DNA of 64,000 nucleotides from Salinicoccus halitifaciens (GTDB taxonomy: Bacteria > Bacillota > Bacilli > Staphylococcales > Salinicoccaceae), in contig NZ_JAJNCU010000002.1 in assembly GCF_021026095.1 (NCBI RefSeq), forward strand, positions 328,709 to 392,708. Reading direction: 5' to 3'. A program made the position numbers and the translations under genes. The first letter of the stretch is position 1; every line of letters starts with the position of its first letter. Below, in pieces: positions 1-7,719 of this stretch. The notes under the pieces are model-generated. The model was not told the DNA's origin. It made no database searches and was given only the letters and a program-made list of their open reading frames with translations.

Positions 1-756
1 AGGTCTTCGGCGGAGAAGATATCGCTCTTCGGGCTCAGGTTCAACAACCCGGTGTATGATCCCGTGTTCGAAGATGTGCCGCAGGAGGAAATCAAAAACA
101 TCAGGTCGGACAATAAAGAGCTCCAAAACGAGCTTGCACAACTCAAGGCCTTCACAGAGACGCTGCTGCATGAACTGGAGATGAAGGATGCAGAGCTTGA
201 GGACATACAGTATGTCAGTGAAACATATATCAGACACCATAATAACAGCAGCCGGCTCATCCGCACCCTGATGGGGCTGATGGCGGATGGGAGGCCGGGC
301 TGGGTCAGGGAGTTTTATGACAATGTACTGGATGAGTCGATCACCGTCCTGCACAAGGATCGTGCCGATAAATCCTCGACATTGTTCATGGCGGATGACG
401 GCAAACTGAAGATGGCCGCATACCACAGGGTGAACCTGATTTCGGTGGATACAAGGGAATTCAGTCCGGGTGAAGGGTTCGCCGGGAGGATATGGGAGAC
501 CGGCGAGGTGGAGCTGGTCAACAACATCAATGAAAGCGGCTATTTTGAAGGGGATTTTTCACCGATCCACAATTACGGCTCGGTGATCGGTCTGCCGGTC
601 AAGATCAACCAAGCGACCGTCGGAGTGTTATGCATCCAAAGTGAGGGCATCGACGGCTTTATCGAGGAGGATGTCGATACGTTGAAATTTTACGCTGACA
701 TTTGTGGCCTCGCATATTATTATGATAATATGAATGTAAAGATCGATGCGGGGTGA
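1..756 (+). CDS. GAF domain protein with N-terminal coiled coil, 5' end outside window
   Basis: The reading frame is open from the first base, so the gene starts upstream of the window; the in-frame GTG at 52 is probably internal because the residues before it read as ordinary protein. What is visible is a charged, heptad-like stretch with repeated Leu and Glu (about residues 25-60 of the visible part), then a GAF fold running to the C terminus, with segments such as GEGFAGRIWETGE and GSVIGLPVKINQATVGVLCIQ that are typical of GAF domains. GAF domains bind small ligands or serve as dimerising sensor modules. No output domain (HTH, GGDEF, kinase) is visible, so it may act through partners or through the missing N terminus. 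A small basic-protein gene follows after 4 bases, suggesting co-transcription. Confidence 0.75.
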   Translation, partial: RSSAEKISLFGLRFNNPVYDPVFEDVPQEEIKNIRSDNKELQNELAQLKAFTETLLHELEMKDAELEDIQYVSETYIRHHNNSSRLIRTLMGLMADGRPGWVREFYDNVLDESITVLHKDRADKSSTLFMADDGKLKMAAYHRVNLISVDTREFSPGEGFAGRIWETGEVELVNNINESGYFEGDFSPIHNYGSVIGLPVKINQATVGVLCIQSEGIDGFIEEDVDTLKFYADICGLAYYYDNMNVKIDAG

Positions 757-760
757 CTGT

Positions 761-928
761 ATGGTGAGTGCTTCATTCAAGAAATCCAGTAGTGATATCG
801 GCAAGCGTCAGCGCGAGATGCTGAAGGCTTCCAAGGCACGTTCAAAAGCACTGTACAAAAAGGCGGAGGCACTCGGTTTCAAACGCAGGAAAGACTCCGA
901 TGACCGCAGCAGGAAAAAAGACACGTGA
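761..928 (+). CDS. Small basic hypothetical protein (55 aa)
   Basis: Not recognised. The product is short, very rich in Lys, Arg and Ser, and has no hydrophobic segment. Start 761 is chosen because GGGGTG at 750-755 gives a correctly spaced ribosome binding site; an ATG at 746 inside the previous gene has none. It begins 4 bases after the GAF gene and is followed directly by a hairpin terminator, so the two genes form the end of an operon. The charge suggests nucleic-acid or ribosome contact, but that is a guess. Confidence 0.6.
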   Translation: MVSASFKKSSSDIGKRQREMLKASKARSKALYKKAEALGFKRRKDSDDRSRKKDT

Positions 929-936
929 ATACATCA

Positions 937-966
937 ATCCCCATGCAGTGCGCTGCATGGGGATTT
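937..966. terminator. Hairpin terminator between convergent genes
   Basis: ATCCCCATGCAG and CTGCATGGGGAT form a 12-bp stem with a very short loop, followed by TTTCTTC. It lies between the 3' ends of two convergent genes and could serve both strands. Confidence 0.75.
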
Positions 967-975
967 CTTCATTCA

Positions 976-1371
976 TCACTGTGTTTCGAGATTCCTTTTC
1001 GTATAAATCACTGCGGATATGAAGGCGGCGGAGATGAGTACGGTGATGAAGATCAGGATGAGATGGAATAAACTGATCCCCAGGAAATCAAGCGCCATAA
1101 GCAGCAGTCCCACCGCCATCGCTATGAACAGGGCGATAAAGCCGGTGATGACGCTCCGCCTTACGATTCTGTACTTATCCGTCTCATCATTTTTCCCGAA
1201 ATTCGGGGCAAGGTAGGAAAAGCAGAAACTCATCACAGCGACGATGAGCAGACTGTAGAAAGTCATGAGCGGCAGGGGCACACCGTTGATGAGCAGGTTC
1301 CCAAGGTGGATGACGGGCAGTATCAGGAAAAATGCACCGTAGACGAGGAATGAAATTTTATTATCATTCAT
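976..1371 (-). CDS. Four-helix membrane protein, unknown function (131 aa)
   Basis: Not recognised. Four hydrophobic segments are visible (about residues 7-27, 35-55, 70-92 and 98-122), with a polar positively charged loop (KNDETDKYRIVRR) between helices two and three and a basic tail, giving a compact integral membrane protein. GAGGTG six bases upstream of the ATG supports the start. It is divergent from the hydrolase gene at 1497 and shares its 125-base upstream region. Confidence 0.6.
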   Translation of the reverse strand: MNDNKISFLVYGAFFLILPVIHLGNLLINGVPLPLMTFYSLLIVAVMSFCFSYLAPNFGKNDETDKYRIVRRSVITGFIALFIAMAVGLLLMALDFLGISLFHLILIFITVLISAAFISAVIYTKRNLETQ

Positions 1372-1496
1372 TTGATCACCTCATTAATTAATCACTGGTC
1401 ACTTTAATGATATCATGCAAAATGCATATGATAAAAGGATGTGCACCCGGATTTCATGAGCGCTGCACGGGGTATACTTCAATTGAGGTGATTTCA

Positions 1497-2348
1497 ATGA
1501 AGGAATATGAATCGGTATATATGGACGCAGGCGGTGTGAAGCTCCATATGAAAGTTGCAGGAGAGGCGGGGGAGCCGGTCATCCTGCTGCACGGCTTCCC
1601 GGAATTCTGGTACGGCTGGCGGCATCAGATCGATGCGCTGGCGGACGCGGGTTTCAGGGTCATCATCCCCGACCAGCGCGGCTACAACAAAAGCGGCAAA
1701 CCTGAAGGGGTGGAAAATTATCATATCGACAAGCTCCGTGACGACGTCATCGCCATCATGGACCATTTCGGTTTAGAGAAAGCGAACATCGCGGGCCATG
1801 ACTGGGGCGGGGCGGTCGGCTGGCATCTTGCATCGACCCGGCCTGAGAGAGTGAAGAAGTTCATTGCCGTGAACATCCCGCATCCGGCGGTCATGCCGGA
1901 GGCGATGAGGAAATACCCCAAACAGCTCTTCAAAAGCAGTTATATCGGCTTCTTCCAGCTGCCGAACCTGCCAGAAAAACTCCTCACCATGAATGACCAT
2001 CAGATGATGGTGCGGGCCCTGACCACCACCAGCAATAAAAACACGTTCAGCGAAGAAGAGCTGGAACAATACAGAAGTGCCTGGTCCGAGAAAGGCACGG
2101 TGACTGCGATGCTGAACTGGTACCGTGCCGCGCCGAAAAGCTTCCCGGACCTCAGTAAGGATGTGGAGGTGCCCGTGCAGATCATCTGGGGGACGGGGGA
2201 CCAGTTTTTATCAAAGGAACTGGCCGAAGAAAGTTTCAGGCTGCTCAAGGCAGGCGATATCCACTGGGTGGAGGATGTCACACACTGGGTGATGCACGAA
2301 CGGCCTGAAATCGTCAATAAACTCATGCTCAGATTTTTGAAAGCATAA
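1497..2348 (+). CDS. Alpha/beta hydrolase, epoxide hydrolase/haloalkane dehalogenase type
   Basis: A 283-residue alpha/beta-hydrolase. HGFPEFWYGW (residues 32-41) is the oxyanion HGxP motif of epoxide hydrolases. GHDWGG (100-105) places the nucleophile as Asp102 rather than Ser, and THW near residue 263 supplies the catalytic His. Asp nucleophile plus Trp next to it is typical of epoxide hydrolases and dehalogenases, which attack an epoxide or a C-halogen bond through an ester intermediate. The native substrate is unknown. Start 1497 follows GAGGTG (1485-1490); an in-frame ATG at 1407 lacks a binding site. No signal peptide, so cytoplasmic. It stands alone, ended by its own terminator. Confidence 0.85.
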   Translation: MKEYESVYMDAGGVKLHMKVAGEAGEPVILLHGFPEFWYGWRHQIDALADAGFRVIIPDQRGYNKSGKPEGVENYHIDKLRDDVIAIMDHFGLEKANIAGHDWGGAVGWHLASTRPERVKKFIAVNIPHPAVMPEAMRKYPKQLFKSSYIGFFQLPNLPEKLLTMNDHQMMVRALTTTSNKNTFSEEELEQYRSAWSEKGTVTAMLNWYRAAPKSFPDLSKDVEVPVQIIWGTGDQFLSKELAEESFRLLKAGDIHWVEDVTHWVMHERPEIVNKLMLRFLKA

Positions 2349-2350
2349 AA

Positions 2351-2405
2351 AGATGCCACCGTGCAGATTGAGGTGCGGCCTCAAAATGTTGCGGTGGCAT
2401 TTTTC
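2351..2405. terminator. Bidirectional terminator
   Basis: GATGCCACCG pairs with CGGTGGCAT across about 30 bases that themselves contain a small hairpin (GAGG..CCTC). T-runs lie on the right and, read on the other strand, on the left. It sits between convergent genes at 2348 and 2407. Confidence 0.7.
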
Positions 2406-2406
2406 A

Positions 2407-2733
2407 TCAGAGTATTTTGTGGAACTTGAATTTGAACCCCATGAATACGAAGGAATACGGGTCGGGCGAGGCATTGACCTCTTCGGTTACATCATAACTG
2501 GCATAATACAGGCTGTCGTCCACGGAATATAGAGTCGCTTTTTCATCGTTCCTGATGAGGAAGTATGAATTTTTCCTGACTCTCGCAGCCAGGGCCGATT
2601 TTGAAGTGAAAGGCATGTTCTCGAAGCTTTTGATCGAGAGCTTGGCAAAAGACGGGTCTTTCCTCGGTGCCAAAACGATCACTTCATCCTTTTCCCCGGC
2701 AAGCGCATAAATCTTCTTTTCCTGAGCGTTCAT
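2407..2733 (-). CDS. Hypothetical cytoplasmic protein (108 aa)
   Basis: Not recognised. Soluble, no signal or membrane segment, mixed charge, with an aromatic-rich C-terminal third (SLYYASYDV and FVFMGFKFKFHKIL). GGAGGT five bases before the ATG is a strong ribosome binding site. It lies downstream of the YfcC carrier gene on the same strand, 80 bases away, so it could be read from the same transcript or from its own promoter. Confidence 0.5.
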   Translation of the reverse strand: MNAQEKKIYALAGEKDEVIVLAPRKDPSFAKLSIKSFENMPFTSKSALAARVRKNSYFLIRNDEKATLYSVDDSLYYASYDVTEEVNASPDPYSFVFMGFKFKFHKIL

Positions 2734-2813
2734 GGCAGACCTCCACTCTTTGGCGTTCTTCTTCCAATATATACCCTTTATATGATTTTTAAATACACGT
2801 TACACACAATCAT

Positions 2814-4220
2814 TTACAGGGGTCCGAGGTTGATGTACACGGCCACCGTCAAAAGTATGATTGATGCAAGCGACAGCAGCAGGAACAGCGGCAGGAACCA
2901 CCTCGCCCATTTCAGCCACGGCACCGCAGCAACCGCAAGGCTTGCCATGAGCGGTCCGGATGTCGGGTAGATCGAATTCGACAGCCCGTCCCCGAACTGG
3001 AAGGCGAGCACGGTCACCTGCCTCGTGATGCCGATCATATCCGCAAGAGGGACCTGTATCGGCATCATGATCGCTGCCTGGCCGCTGCCTGAAGGTATGA
3101 AGAAGTTGAAGATCGAGTTGATGACGAACATCCCGATCGCAGTCAGCACCGGCGACAGTGCTTCCAGGGGTGTCGCAAGCGAGTTTACGAGCGTATCGAG
3201 TATGTTCGCATTCTCCATGATCACGAGCACTGCACGGGCGAGCCCGATGATCAGTGCACCATATACGAGCTTCTTACATCCTTCCAAAAAGGTGAGTGTC
3301 AGCGTGTTGTAGTTCATTCCGGCGATCACACCGGCCACAAGGCCGATGATGATGAAGAATGCCGCCATATGGTCGGTCGTCCACTGGAACTGGACCACCG
3401 CAAACACGAAGAATGCGAGCGCGGCGGCCGTCCAGCCGAGCACGAGCTTATGTCTTACGGTGAATGTATCATCGAGCTCAGGATCATCCGCTTCCGGTTC
3501 AAGGACGCCCATCAGGCTCCTTTCCGAGTCATCCATGATCTTTTTGCAGTAGCGCCATGTATACCATATCGATATGCTGACGAACAGGACGAATGCGATG
3601 ACCCTGAAAAGCATGCCCGAGAATAAAGGCACGTCGGCGATGTTATGGGCGATACCGACGGTGTAGGGGTTCAGGAACCCGGCGGTGAAGCCGATGAATG
3701 CCGCGTTGAACGTGATGGCGACCGCGACGATCGCATCGAGTCTCAATGCACGGGCAAGCATGACGCCGATTGCGACAAACGGTATGACGGAGTTGGCAAG
3801 CGCACCGACGGCACCGCCGAGTGCGAACAGGATGGTGATGACTGCGATCAGCAGGAACTCTTTGCCTCTCATGGTGGAAATCGTCGACAGCATGCCGGCC
3901 CTGATGGCACCCGAGCGTTCAATGACTTCAAACATGCCGCCTGCAAACAGCACGAGGAAGATCAGGCCTGCGGAATCGACCATCCCTGCCTGTATCGCCA
4001 GGAACACATCCATGAATCCTGCAGGGTTCTGTGCGGCTTCGCTGAAGGATCCCGAAATGACGCGCTCCACACCGTCGACCTCTTCACGGTCGAACATGCC
4101 GGCGGGTACAAAATATGTTGCGGCAGTGACGAAGAGCAGGACGAGGAATACGATGACGTACGTATCCGGCATCTCCCATTTTTTCTTCGGCATATGGTTT
4201 TTATTGGATGAATCAGTCAT
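2814..4220 (-). CDS. YfcC-family membrane carrier
   Basis: A 468-residue polytopic carrier with about 12 hydrophobic segments, matching the YfcC branch of the C4-dicarboxylate/DcuC-like carriers. Recognisable features are the N-terminal PDTYVIVFLVLLFVTAATYFVPAG, a GGMFEVIERSGAI segment, and NSIFNFFIPSGSGQAAIMMP, the Ser/Gly-rich re-entrant region that usually forms the substrate and ion site. The start overlaps the stop of the upstream M20 amidohydrolase by 8 bases, indicating translational coupling. Family substrates are poorly defined; pairing with an M20 deacylase/peptidase suggests uptake of an acylated amino acid, dipeptide or product acid. Confidence 0.85.
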   Translation of the reverse strand: MTDSSNKNHMPKKKWEMPDTYVIVFLVLLFVTAATYFVPAGMFDREEVDGVERVISGSFSEAAQNPAGFMDVFLAIQAGMVDSAGLIFLVLFAGGMFEVIERSGAIRAGMLSTISTMRGKEFLLIAVITILFALGGAVGALANSVIPFVAIGVMLARALRLDAIVAVAITFNAAFIGFTAGFLNPYTVGIAHNIADVPLFSGMLFRVIAFVLFVSISIWYTWRYCKKIMDDSERSLMGVLEPEADDPELDDTFTVRHKLVLGWTAAALAFFVFAVVQFQWTTDHMAAFFIIIGLVAGVIAGMNYNTLTLTFLEGCKKLVYGALIIGLARAVLVIMENANILDTLVNSLATPLEALSPVLTAIGMFVINSIFNFFIPSGSGQAAIMMPIQVPLADMIGITRQVTVLAFQFGDGLSNSIYPTSGPLMASLAVAAVPWLKWARWFLPLFLLLSLASIILLTVAVYINLGPL

Positions 4221-5430
4221 TGGCGACCTCCAGTCCGAGCAGGTGGTGGGACACTGCAGTCAAAAACACTTTTCCGATGTCGGCCATCGAACGCTCGTCC
4301 GGATTGAATTTCGGGTGGTGCAGCGTATAGTTGGCCTCTGCATCAGACTTCTGTGCACCGACGAAAAAGAAGGTGCCGGGGAATTCCTTCAAATAATCCG
4401 CAAAATCTTCAGCCGTGAGTGCCGGTGCCTTTTCACGCGTTGTCAGTTCAGGCACATGGGTATCCACGAGTGATTTCAAATTGCGGGTCTCGGGGATATG
4501 GTTGTAGACGGCATCATAGCCTTCCGCGAAGACGACTTCAGCGGTGACGCCGAACTGGTCTGCGGTCGTTTTTGAAATATGCTCAAGCGACTTTCGCATG
4601 ATGCTTTTCGTCTCATCGTCGTAACATCTGGAAGTGCCTGCGATGTATGCCTTTGACGGGATGACGTTATGCGAATCACCGGATCTGATCGTACCGACGG
4701 TGACGACGCCCGATTTCTGGGGATCGAGGTGCCTGCTCACGATATTCTGCAGGTTGCCGACGAGCTGGCAGGCGGCCACCAGCGTATCGTTCGAAGTGTG
4801 CGGCATGGCACCGTGGCCGCCGTCGCCGTGGAGGGTGATTTCAAAGTTGTCACCCGCACCCATGGCATAGCCTTCGGTGAATCCGATCTCGCCGGTCACG
4901 CCTTCGTCCCAGACATGCGCGCCGTATACGAAATCTACGTCCTTCAATAGGCCCGATGCGATGATTTCGGATGCACCGCCCGGCGGCTGCTCCTCTGCAT
5001 GCTGATGTATAAAGATGACATTCCCCCTCAGCTGGTCCCTATACTGTACGAGCACGCGCTCGACCATCATCAGGGCGGTTGTATGTATATCGTGGCCGCA
5101 TGCATGTGCGACGCCTTCGACCGTCGATTTATAAGGGACGTCCTTCTCATCATTCATCGGCAGCGCATCAAAGTCCGCACGCAGTGCCACGGTCGGCCCC
5201 GGGTGCGCACCCCTCAATATGCCGACGACACCGCTTGTGCCGACGTTTTCATGTGTTTCTATTTCAAGGGATCTCAAATGTTCAGCAATGATGCGCGGTG
5301 TGCGCACTTCTTTGAAAGAGAGCTCCGGATGCATATGAAAATCCCTTCTGATTTCTATCATTTCAGGGTATATGGATTCGAGGCTGCCGAACATCTGACC
5401 CAGCACTTCTTTGGAAGCAGTTATTTCCAT
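4213..5430 (-). CDS. M20D-family metallo-amidohydrolase (N-acyl amino acid / peptide hydrolase)
   Basis: A 405-residue M20D amidohydrolase. Metal-site and family motifs are present in order: MHPELSFKE, VALRADFDALPM, HACGHDIHTTALM, HQHAEEQPPGGA, GAHVW, GGHGAMPH (lid/dimer domain His) and LTAEDFADY. Such enzymes remove acyl groups from N-acyl amino acids or hydrolyse dipeptides with a binuclear metal centre. Length is typical and there is no signal peptide. AAGGAG upstream fixes the start. The 8-base overlap with the downstream YfcC carrier makes a two-gene transport-and-hydrolysis operon. The exact substrate cannot be read from sequence. Confidence 0.9.
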   Translation of the reverse strand: MEITASKEVLGQMFGSLESIYPEMIEIRRDFHMHPELSFKEVRTPRIIAEHLRSLEIETHENVGTSGVVGILRGAHPGPTVALRADFDALPMNDEKDVPYKSTVEGVAHACGHDIHTTALMMVERVLVQYRDQLRGNVIFIHQHAEEQPPGGASEIIASGLLKDVDFVYGAHVWDEGVTGEIGFTEGYAMGAGDNFEITLHGDGGHGAMPHTSNDTLVAACQLVGNLQNIVSRHLDPQKSGVVTVGTIRSGDSHNVIPSKAYIAGTSRCYDDETKSIMRKSLEHISKTTADQFGVTAEVVFAEGYDAVYNHIPETRNLKSLVDTHVPELTTREKAPALTAEDFADYLKEFPGTFFFVGAQKSDAEANYTLHHPKFNPDERSMADIGKVFLTAVSHHLLGLEVAND

Positions 5431-5553
5431 TATAAAATCTCCTTCAAAAATAAGATGATATTCATAATAATACAGTAAAATGCAAAAGTAAACACAATTT
5501 CCGGTGCTGCGGAAATTTATTCATTTAGTAAAAACGGTTTCACGGATATTGGG

Positions 5554-5559
5554 TATAAT
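5554..5559 (+). promoter_or_regulatory. -10 element upstream of the paralogue cluster
   Basis: A perfect TATAAT, 7 bases before the ATG at 5566. It argues against that ATG as the start, since the transcript would begin almost on it, and for translation from 5596/5599. No convincing -35 box is seen 17 bases upstream. Confidence 0.45.
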
Positions 5560-5595
5560 GGTAGTATGAAAGTAACCTGTAAAAAGGCAGTGGAT

Positions 5596-6126
5596 ATGAT
5601 GGACAAAAAGATGAGCATACGGGTTGTGAGGAAAACCGGCGTTTTCGGATTTTGGAAATCCGTGCATTTCAAGCTGGATGACAAGCGGTTCGCAGAAATC
5701 AGGAATGAAGAAGAGCTGACCATCGACCTGCATCGGGAAGGGGCGCTCTTCAGCATCAATTATAATGAAGTGTTCGATTTGAGCAATAAAGTCACCGTAA
5801 AGAACGGTGACGTCGTCCTGATCCGGCATACGTGGGTGAACTATATACTCTACGGCCTGCTGGTGTCGATACTGCTGCTGCCGGTCGTGTTCCCGATATA
5901 TGACTATTTCGGCCTGTGGGCTTTATTCCCGATCGTCTTATCGGTCATCCTCACGGCCAAGTACTCGAACACCTTCAAAGTCGAAGTGCTCGAAAACATA
6001 TTCGCGGCTGAAAGAAGCAGGCGGGCAATTGCACGTGAGCGTGAAGAAGCGGAAGAGGAGTACGGCGGCGTCATCAACTATGAAAGCGCGGGGCCGAAGC
6101 CGCCGCATGAGAGCGGAAAGACGTGA
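5596..6126 (+). CDS. Two-helix membrane protein of a local paralogue family, copy 1
   Basis: First of three tandem paralogues (with 6425-6841 and 6838-7242; a fourth at 14311-14703). Shared plan: an N-terminal strand beginning like MSIRVVRK, a roughly 70-residue soluble beta-rich domain ending in a GDVVLI-type segment, a hairpin of two membrane helices, and a short end strand (FKVEVLEN). This copy adds a charged helical tail of about 45 residues. The topology would put both ends in the cytoplasm. I know no name for the family. The start is uncertain: 5596, 5599 and 5611 (MSIRV, the position matching the paralogues) are all possible, with only a weak GGCAGTGG upstream. Confidence 0.65.
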   Translation: MMDKKMSIRVVRKTGVFGFWKSVHFKLDDKRFAEIRNEEELTIDLHREGALFSINYNEVFDLSNKVTVKNGDVVLIRHTWVNYILYGLLVSILLLPVVFPIYDYFGLWALFPIVLSVILTAKYSNTFKVEVLENIFAAERSRRAIAREREEAEEEYGGVINYESAGPKPPHESGKT

Positions 6127-6138
6127 GTACAGCGTGTT

Positions 6139-6393
6139 TCCGGACAGGAGGGCGCGTGTGCGTGGATCCAGCCGGATTCTGGATGAAGTTCCGGACAGGG
6201 CGACCCGAGAGTCGTACGCCATCCGGGATTTGGGTGAGATTCCGGACGGAGTGACCTGCACGTCGTGCTCCGTCTGGAATCAGATTGGATATCCTGACGG
6301 AGGAACAAGGGCGTGTGTTTCCATCCGGATTTTGAGTGAGAAACCAGACAGAACGACTTGCACGCCGAACTGCATCCGGTTGAGGACACTAAA
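6139..6393. repeat. Intergenic tandem array 1, five 51-base units
   Basis: Left arms resembling TCCGGAC start at 6139, 6190, 6241, 6292 and 6343, exactly 51 bases apart. Right arms resembling TCCGGA or TCTGGA follow at a constant offset of 32 (6171, 6222, 6273, 6324, 6375). Units are degenerate, yet spacing is perfect. It fills the gap between paralogue copies 1 and 2. No start codon with a ribosome binding site suggests that it is coding. One of six arrays with the same design. Confidence 0.8.
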
Positions 6394-6424
6394 GCCGGTT
6401 ACATAGGAAAGGGGTGAGTCAGCA

Positions 6425-6841
6425 ATGGATATCAAAGTGAAGCGGGAATACAACAAGATCGATTCAGTCACGCCGCTCATCATTACGATCAATGGTGAGG
6501 AGGTGGATAAGATAAAAAAAGGAGAGGAAACGACGGTCGCTCTGCCGGCTGAAACGGCGGAAGTCAGCCTCGATCCCATATTCGAAAGGGTGAAGCCGGT
6601 CCCGGTGAGGGATGGGGACATCGTCCTGCTCAGCCGCAGGAAGCTCCATTATATCCTGCAGTTCATCGCGCTGTTTTTTGCGCTCGCCCCGGGCCTGTTG
6701 ATGATCATCAACATCGAATACTGGCCGTCACTCATCTTCTTCCTTCCCCTGGTCGGCATCACGTTCCTTATCGATTTCTTCATGAAGACCTACCAGATTG
6801 AGGTCGTGGGGAACAGTAAGAAAAAGGGGTATGATTCATGA
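6425..6841 (+). CDS. Two-helix membrane protein of the local paralogue family, copy 2
   Basis: 138 residues with the family plan: N-terminal MDIKVKRE, a beta-rich domain with a GEEVDKIKKGEETTVALP segment and GDIVLLSR, two closely spaced helices (about residues 77-97 and 100-120), and a terminal YQIEVVGN strand. AAAGGGGTG about nine bases upstream supports the start. It overlaps copy 3 by four bases (ATGA), so the two are translationally coupled; copy 1 lies 298 bases upstream across repeat array 1. Function unknown. Confidence 0.75.
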   Translation: MDIKVKREYNKIDSVTPLIITINGEEVDKIKKGEETTVALPAETAEVSLDPIFERVKPVPVRDGDIVLLSRRKLHYILQFIALFFALAPGLLMIINIEYWPSLIFFLPLVGITFLIDFFMKTYQIEVVGNSKKKGYDS

Positions 6842-7242
6842 CGGTGAAAGTGATCAGGAAAAAGGAAAGGATGACTGCTGATTGGACGGAACTTGAAGTC
6901 TATCTTGATGAGGCGAAAGTTACCAGTATATATGGAAGTGATACTGCTGAGGTCGAACTTGAAGGAGAGACCGGTGAACTGAAAGTCAAACAAATTATGA
7001 ACAAAGTTGTTACAAAGCATGTAAAACAAGGCGACACAGTAGAAGTTTCCAATTCACGGACGATGATTTGGGTGGGCTACCTCCTGCCGGTTCTGCTGCT
7101 TATTATGTTCACTTCTTCGATTTTCGATCTTTTGAACTTTTGGATTCTCAGCGTTCTGGTCGTGGGTTACATCATCTTTATCTCGGGCATCAAGCCGCTT
7201 CAGATTAAAGTCATCAGCAGCAGCCGTGAATCCGGAAATTGA
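6838..7242 (+). CDS. Two-helix membrane protein of the local paralogue family, copy 3
   Basis: 134 residues: N-terminal MTVKVIRKKE, beta-rich domain, GDTVEVSNS, two hydrophobic helices (about 78-96 and 99-119), and the closing LQIKVISS strand. The N-terminal half is lower in GC than copies 1 and 2. It starts inside the stop codon of copy 2. Family members diverge strongly in the soluble domain while keeping the helix hairpin and the end strand, which points to a scaffold with a changing ligand or partner surface. That is an inference. Confidence 0.75.
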   Translation: MTVKVIRKKERMTADWTELEVYLDEAKVTSIYGSDTAEVELEGETGELKVKQIMNKVVTKHVKQGDTVEVSNSRTMIWVGYLLPVLLLIMFTSSIFDLLNFWILSVLVVGYIIFISGIKPLQIKVISSSRESGN

Positions 7243-7257
7243 TAAGCAGCCTGGGAT

Positions 7258-7283
7258 GTTTCATCTTTTCCGTAAAAAGGTAC
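7258..7283 (+). promoter_or_regulatory. Possible sigma-B promoter for the 30-aa peptide gene
   Basis: GTTTCA and AGGTAC separated by 14 bases resemble the general-stress consensus GTTTAA-N12-15-GGGTAT. The predicted transcript would start about 30 bases before the peptide gene. It has two mismatches from consensus, so it is only a candidate. Confidence 0.35.
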
Positions 7284-7321
7284 ATCAATAAAAAAAGACT
7301 CACGAAAGGGAGTGCTGGGAT

Positions 7322-7414
7322 ATGAATGCACTATTAATATTCGGTCTCGCCACGGTGATCATCGCCATCATCATCGGCATGGTCTTCAAAGGCATCGGCA
7401 AAGCGAAAAAATAA
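7322..7414 (+). CDS. 30-aa single-helix membrane peptide
   Basis: A small reading frame below usual length cut-offs. It has GAAAGGGAG upstream, a hydrophobic run LLIFGLATVIIAIIIGMVF and a basic tail ending KGIGKAKK, so a single membrane helix with a cytoplasmic positive end. It is followed by a strong terminator, as expected of a real gene. Small helix-plus-Lys peptides include type I toxins and membrane-protein regulators; no antitoxin RNA can be assigned. The convergent 23-aa peptide gene shares the terminator region. Confidence 0.55.
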   Translation: MNALLIFGLATVIIAIIIGMVFKGIGKAKK

Positions 7415-7434
7415 AAGTCCATATAAATGACAAT

Positions 7435-7467
7435 TGGCAGCCGGGGAACCCCGACTGCCGTTTTTTT
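7435..7467 (+). terminator. Terminator of the 30-aa peptide gene
   Basis: GGCAGCCGGGG and CCCCGACTGCC pair with one internal mismatch, followed by seven T. The T-run overlaps the stop codon of the opposite-strand peptide gene. Confidence 0.8.
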
Positions 7468-7537
7468 AATTATTCATCAAAATGATAAGTACAAAGACGA
7501 TGACAATGATTAAAGTGATTGAAATACCATATTTCAT
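7466..7537 (-). CDS. 23-aa hydrophobic membrane peptide
   Basis: A tiny reading frame with a strong ribosome binding site (AGGAGGT, seven bases before the ATG). The product, beginning MKYGIS and ending ILMNN, is almost entirely hydrophobic and would form one membrane helix. It converges on the 30-aa peptide gene, its stop codon lying in the T-run of that gene's terminator. It is too short for a homology-based call; the binding site is the main support. Confidence 0.45.
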   Translation of the reverse strand: MKYGISITLIIVIVFVLIILMNN

Positions 7538-7618
7538 AATGAATACCTCCTGCTTGGGTTATCTTTCCATACCCGGATTTACACCTTTAATAACCATTTC
7601 CACAAACTTTGGCGGCGG

Positions 7619-7636
7619 ATATGACAAATGTCATAT
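7619..7636 (+). promoter_or_regulatory. Candidate DesR operator upstream of des
   Basis: ATATGACAAATGTCATAT is an inverted repeat with 8-base arms and a 2-base centre. Its centre lies about 65 bases before the start point predicted from the TATAAT at 7681. In B. subtilis phospho-DesR binds upstream of the weak -35 region of des and activates it. Position, symmetry and the desKR genes downstream fit that role. A partial extra half-site (TGACAAA) lies at 7645. Confidence 0.6.
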
Positions 7637-7680
7637 TTTATTGCTGACAAAATCCTCTATCCGGTCTCCCTCCGGCATTC

Positions 7681-7686
7681 TATAAT
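7681..7686 (+). promoter_or_regulatory. des promoter, -10 element
   Basis: Perfect TATAAT with no good -35 box at 17-18 bases, as expected for a promoter that depends on an upstream activator such as DesR. Confidence 0.6.
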
Positions 7687-7719
7687 TATAGATGACTAGA
7701 AGACAGGGAGATGGAACTT

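Noticed and set aside
2782..4473. Several long plus-strand frames opposite the YfcC carrier and amidohydrolase genes
   Set aside because: They are antisense shadows of GC-rich genes; none has a proper ribosome binding site or family motif.
5566..5595. ATG at 5566 as start of paralogue copy 1
   Set aside because: It lies 7 bases from a perfect -10 box, so the transcript would begin on it, and the extra residues have no counterpart in the paralogues.
6139..6406. Possible 17-residue-repeat protein from array 1 (period divisible by three)
   Set aside because: No start codon with a ribosome binding site, and arrays with 50- or 52-base periods of the same design cannot encode a repeat protein, so the shared property is at DNA or RNA level.
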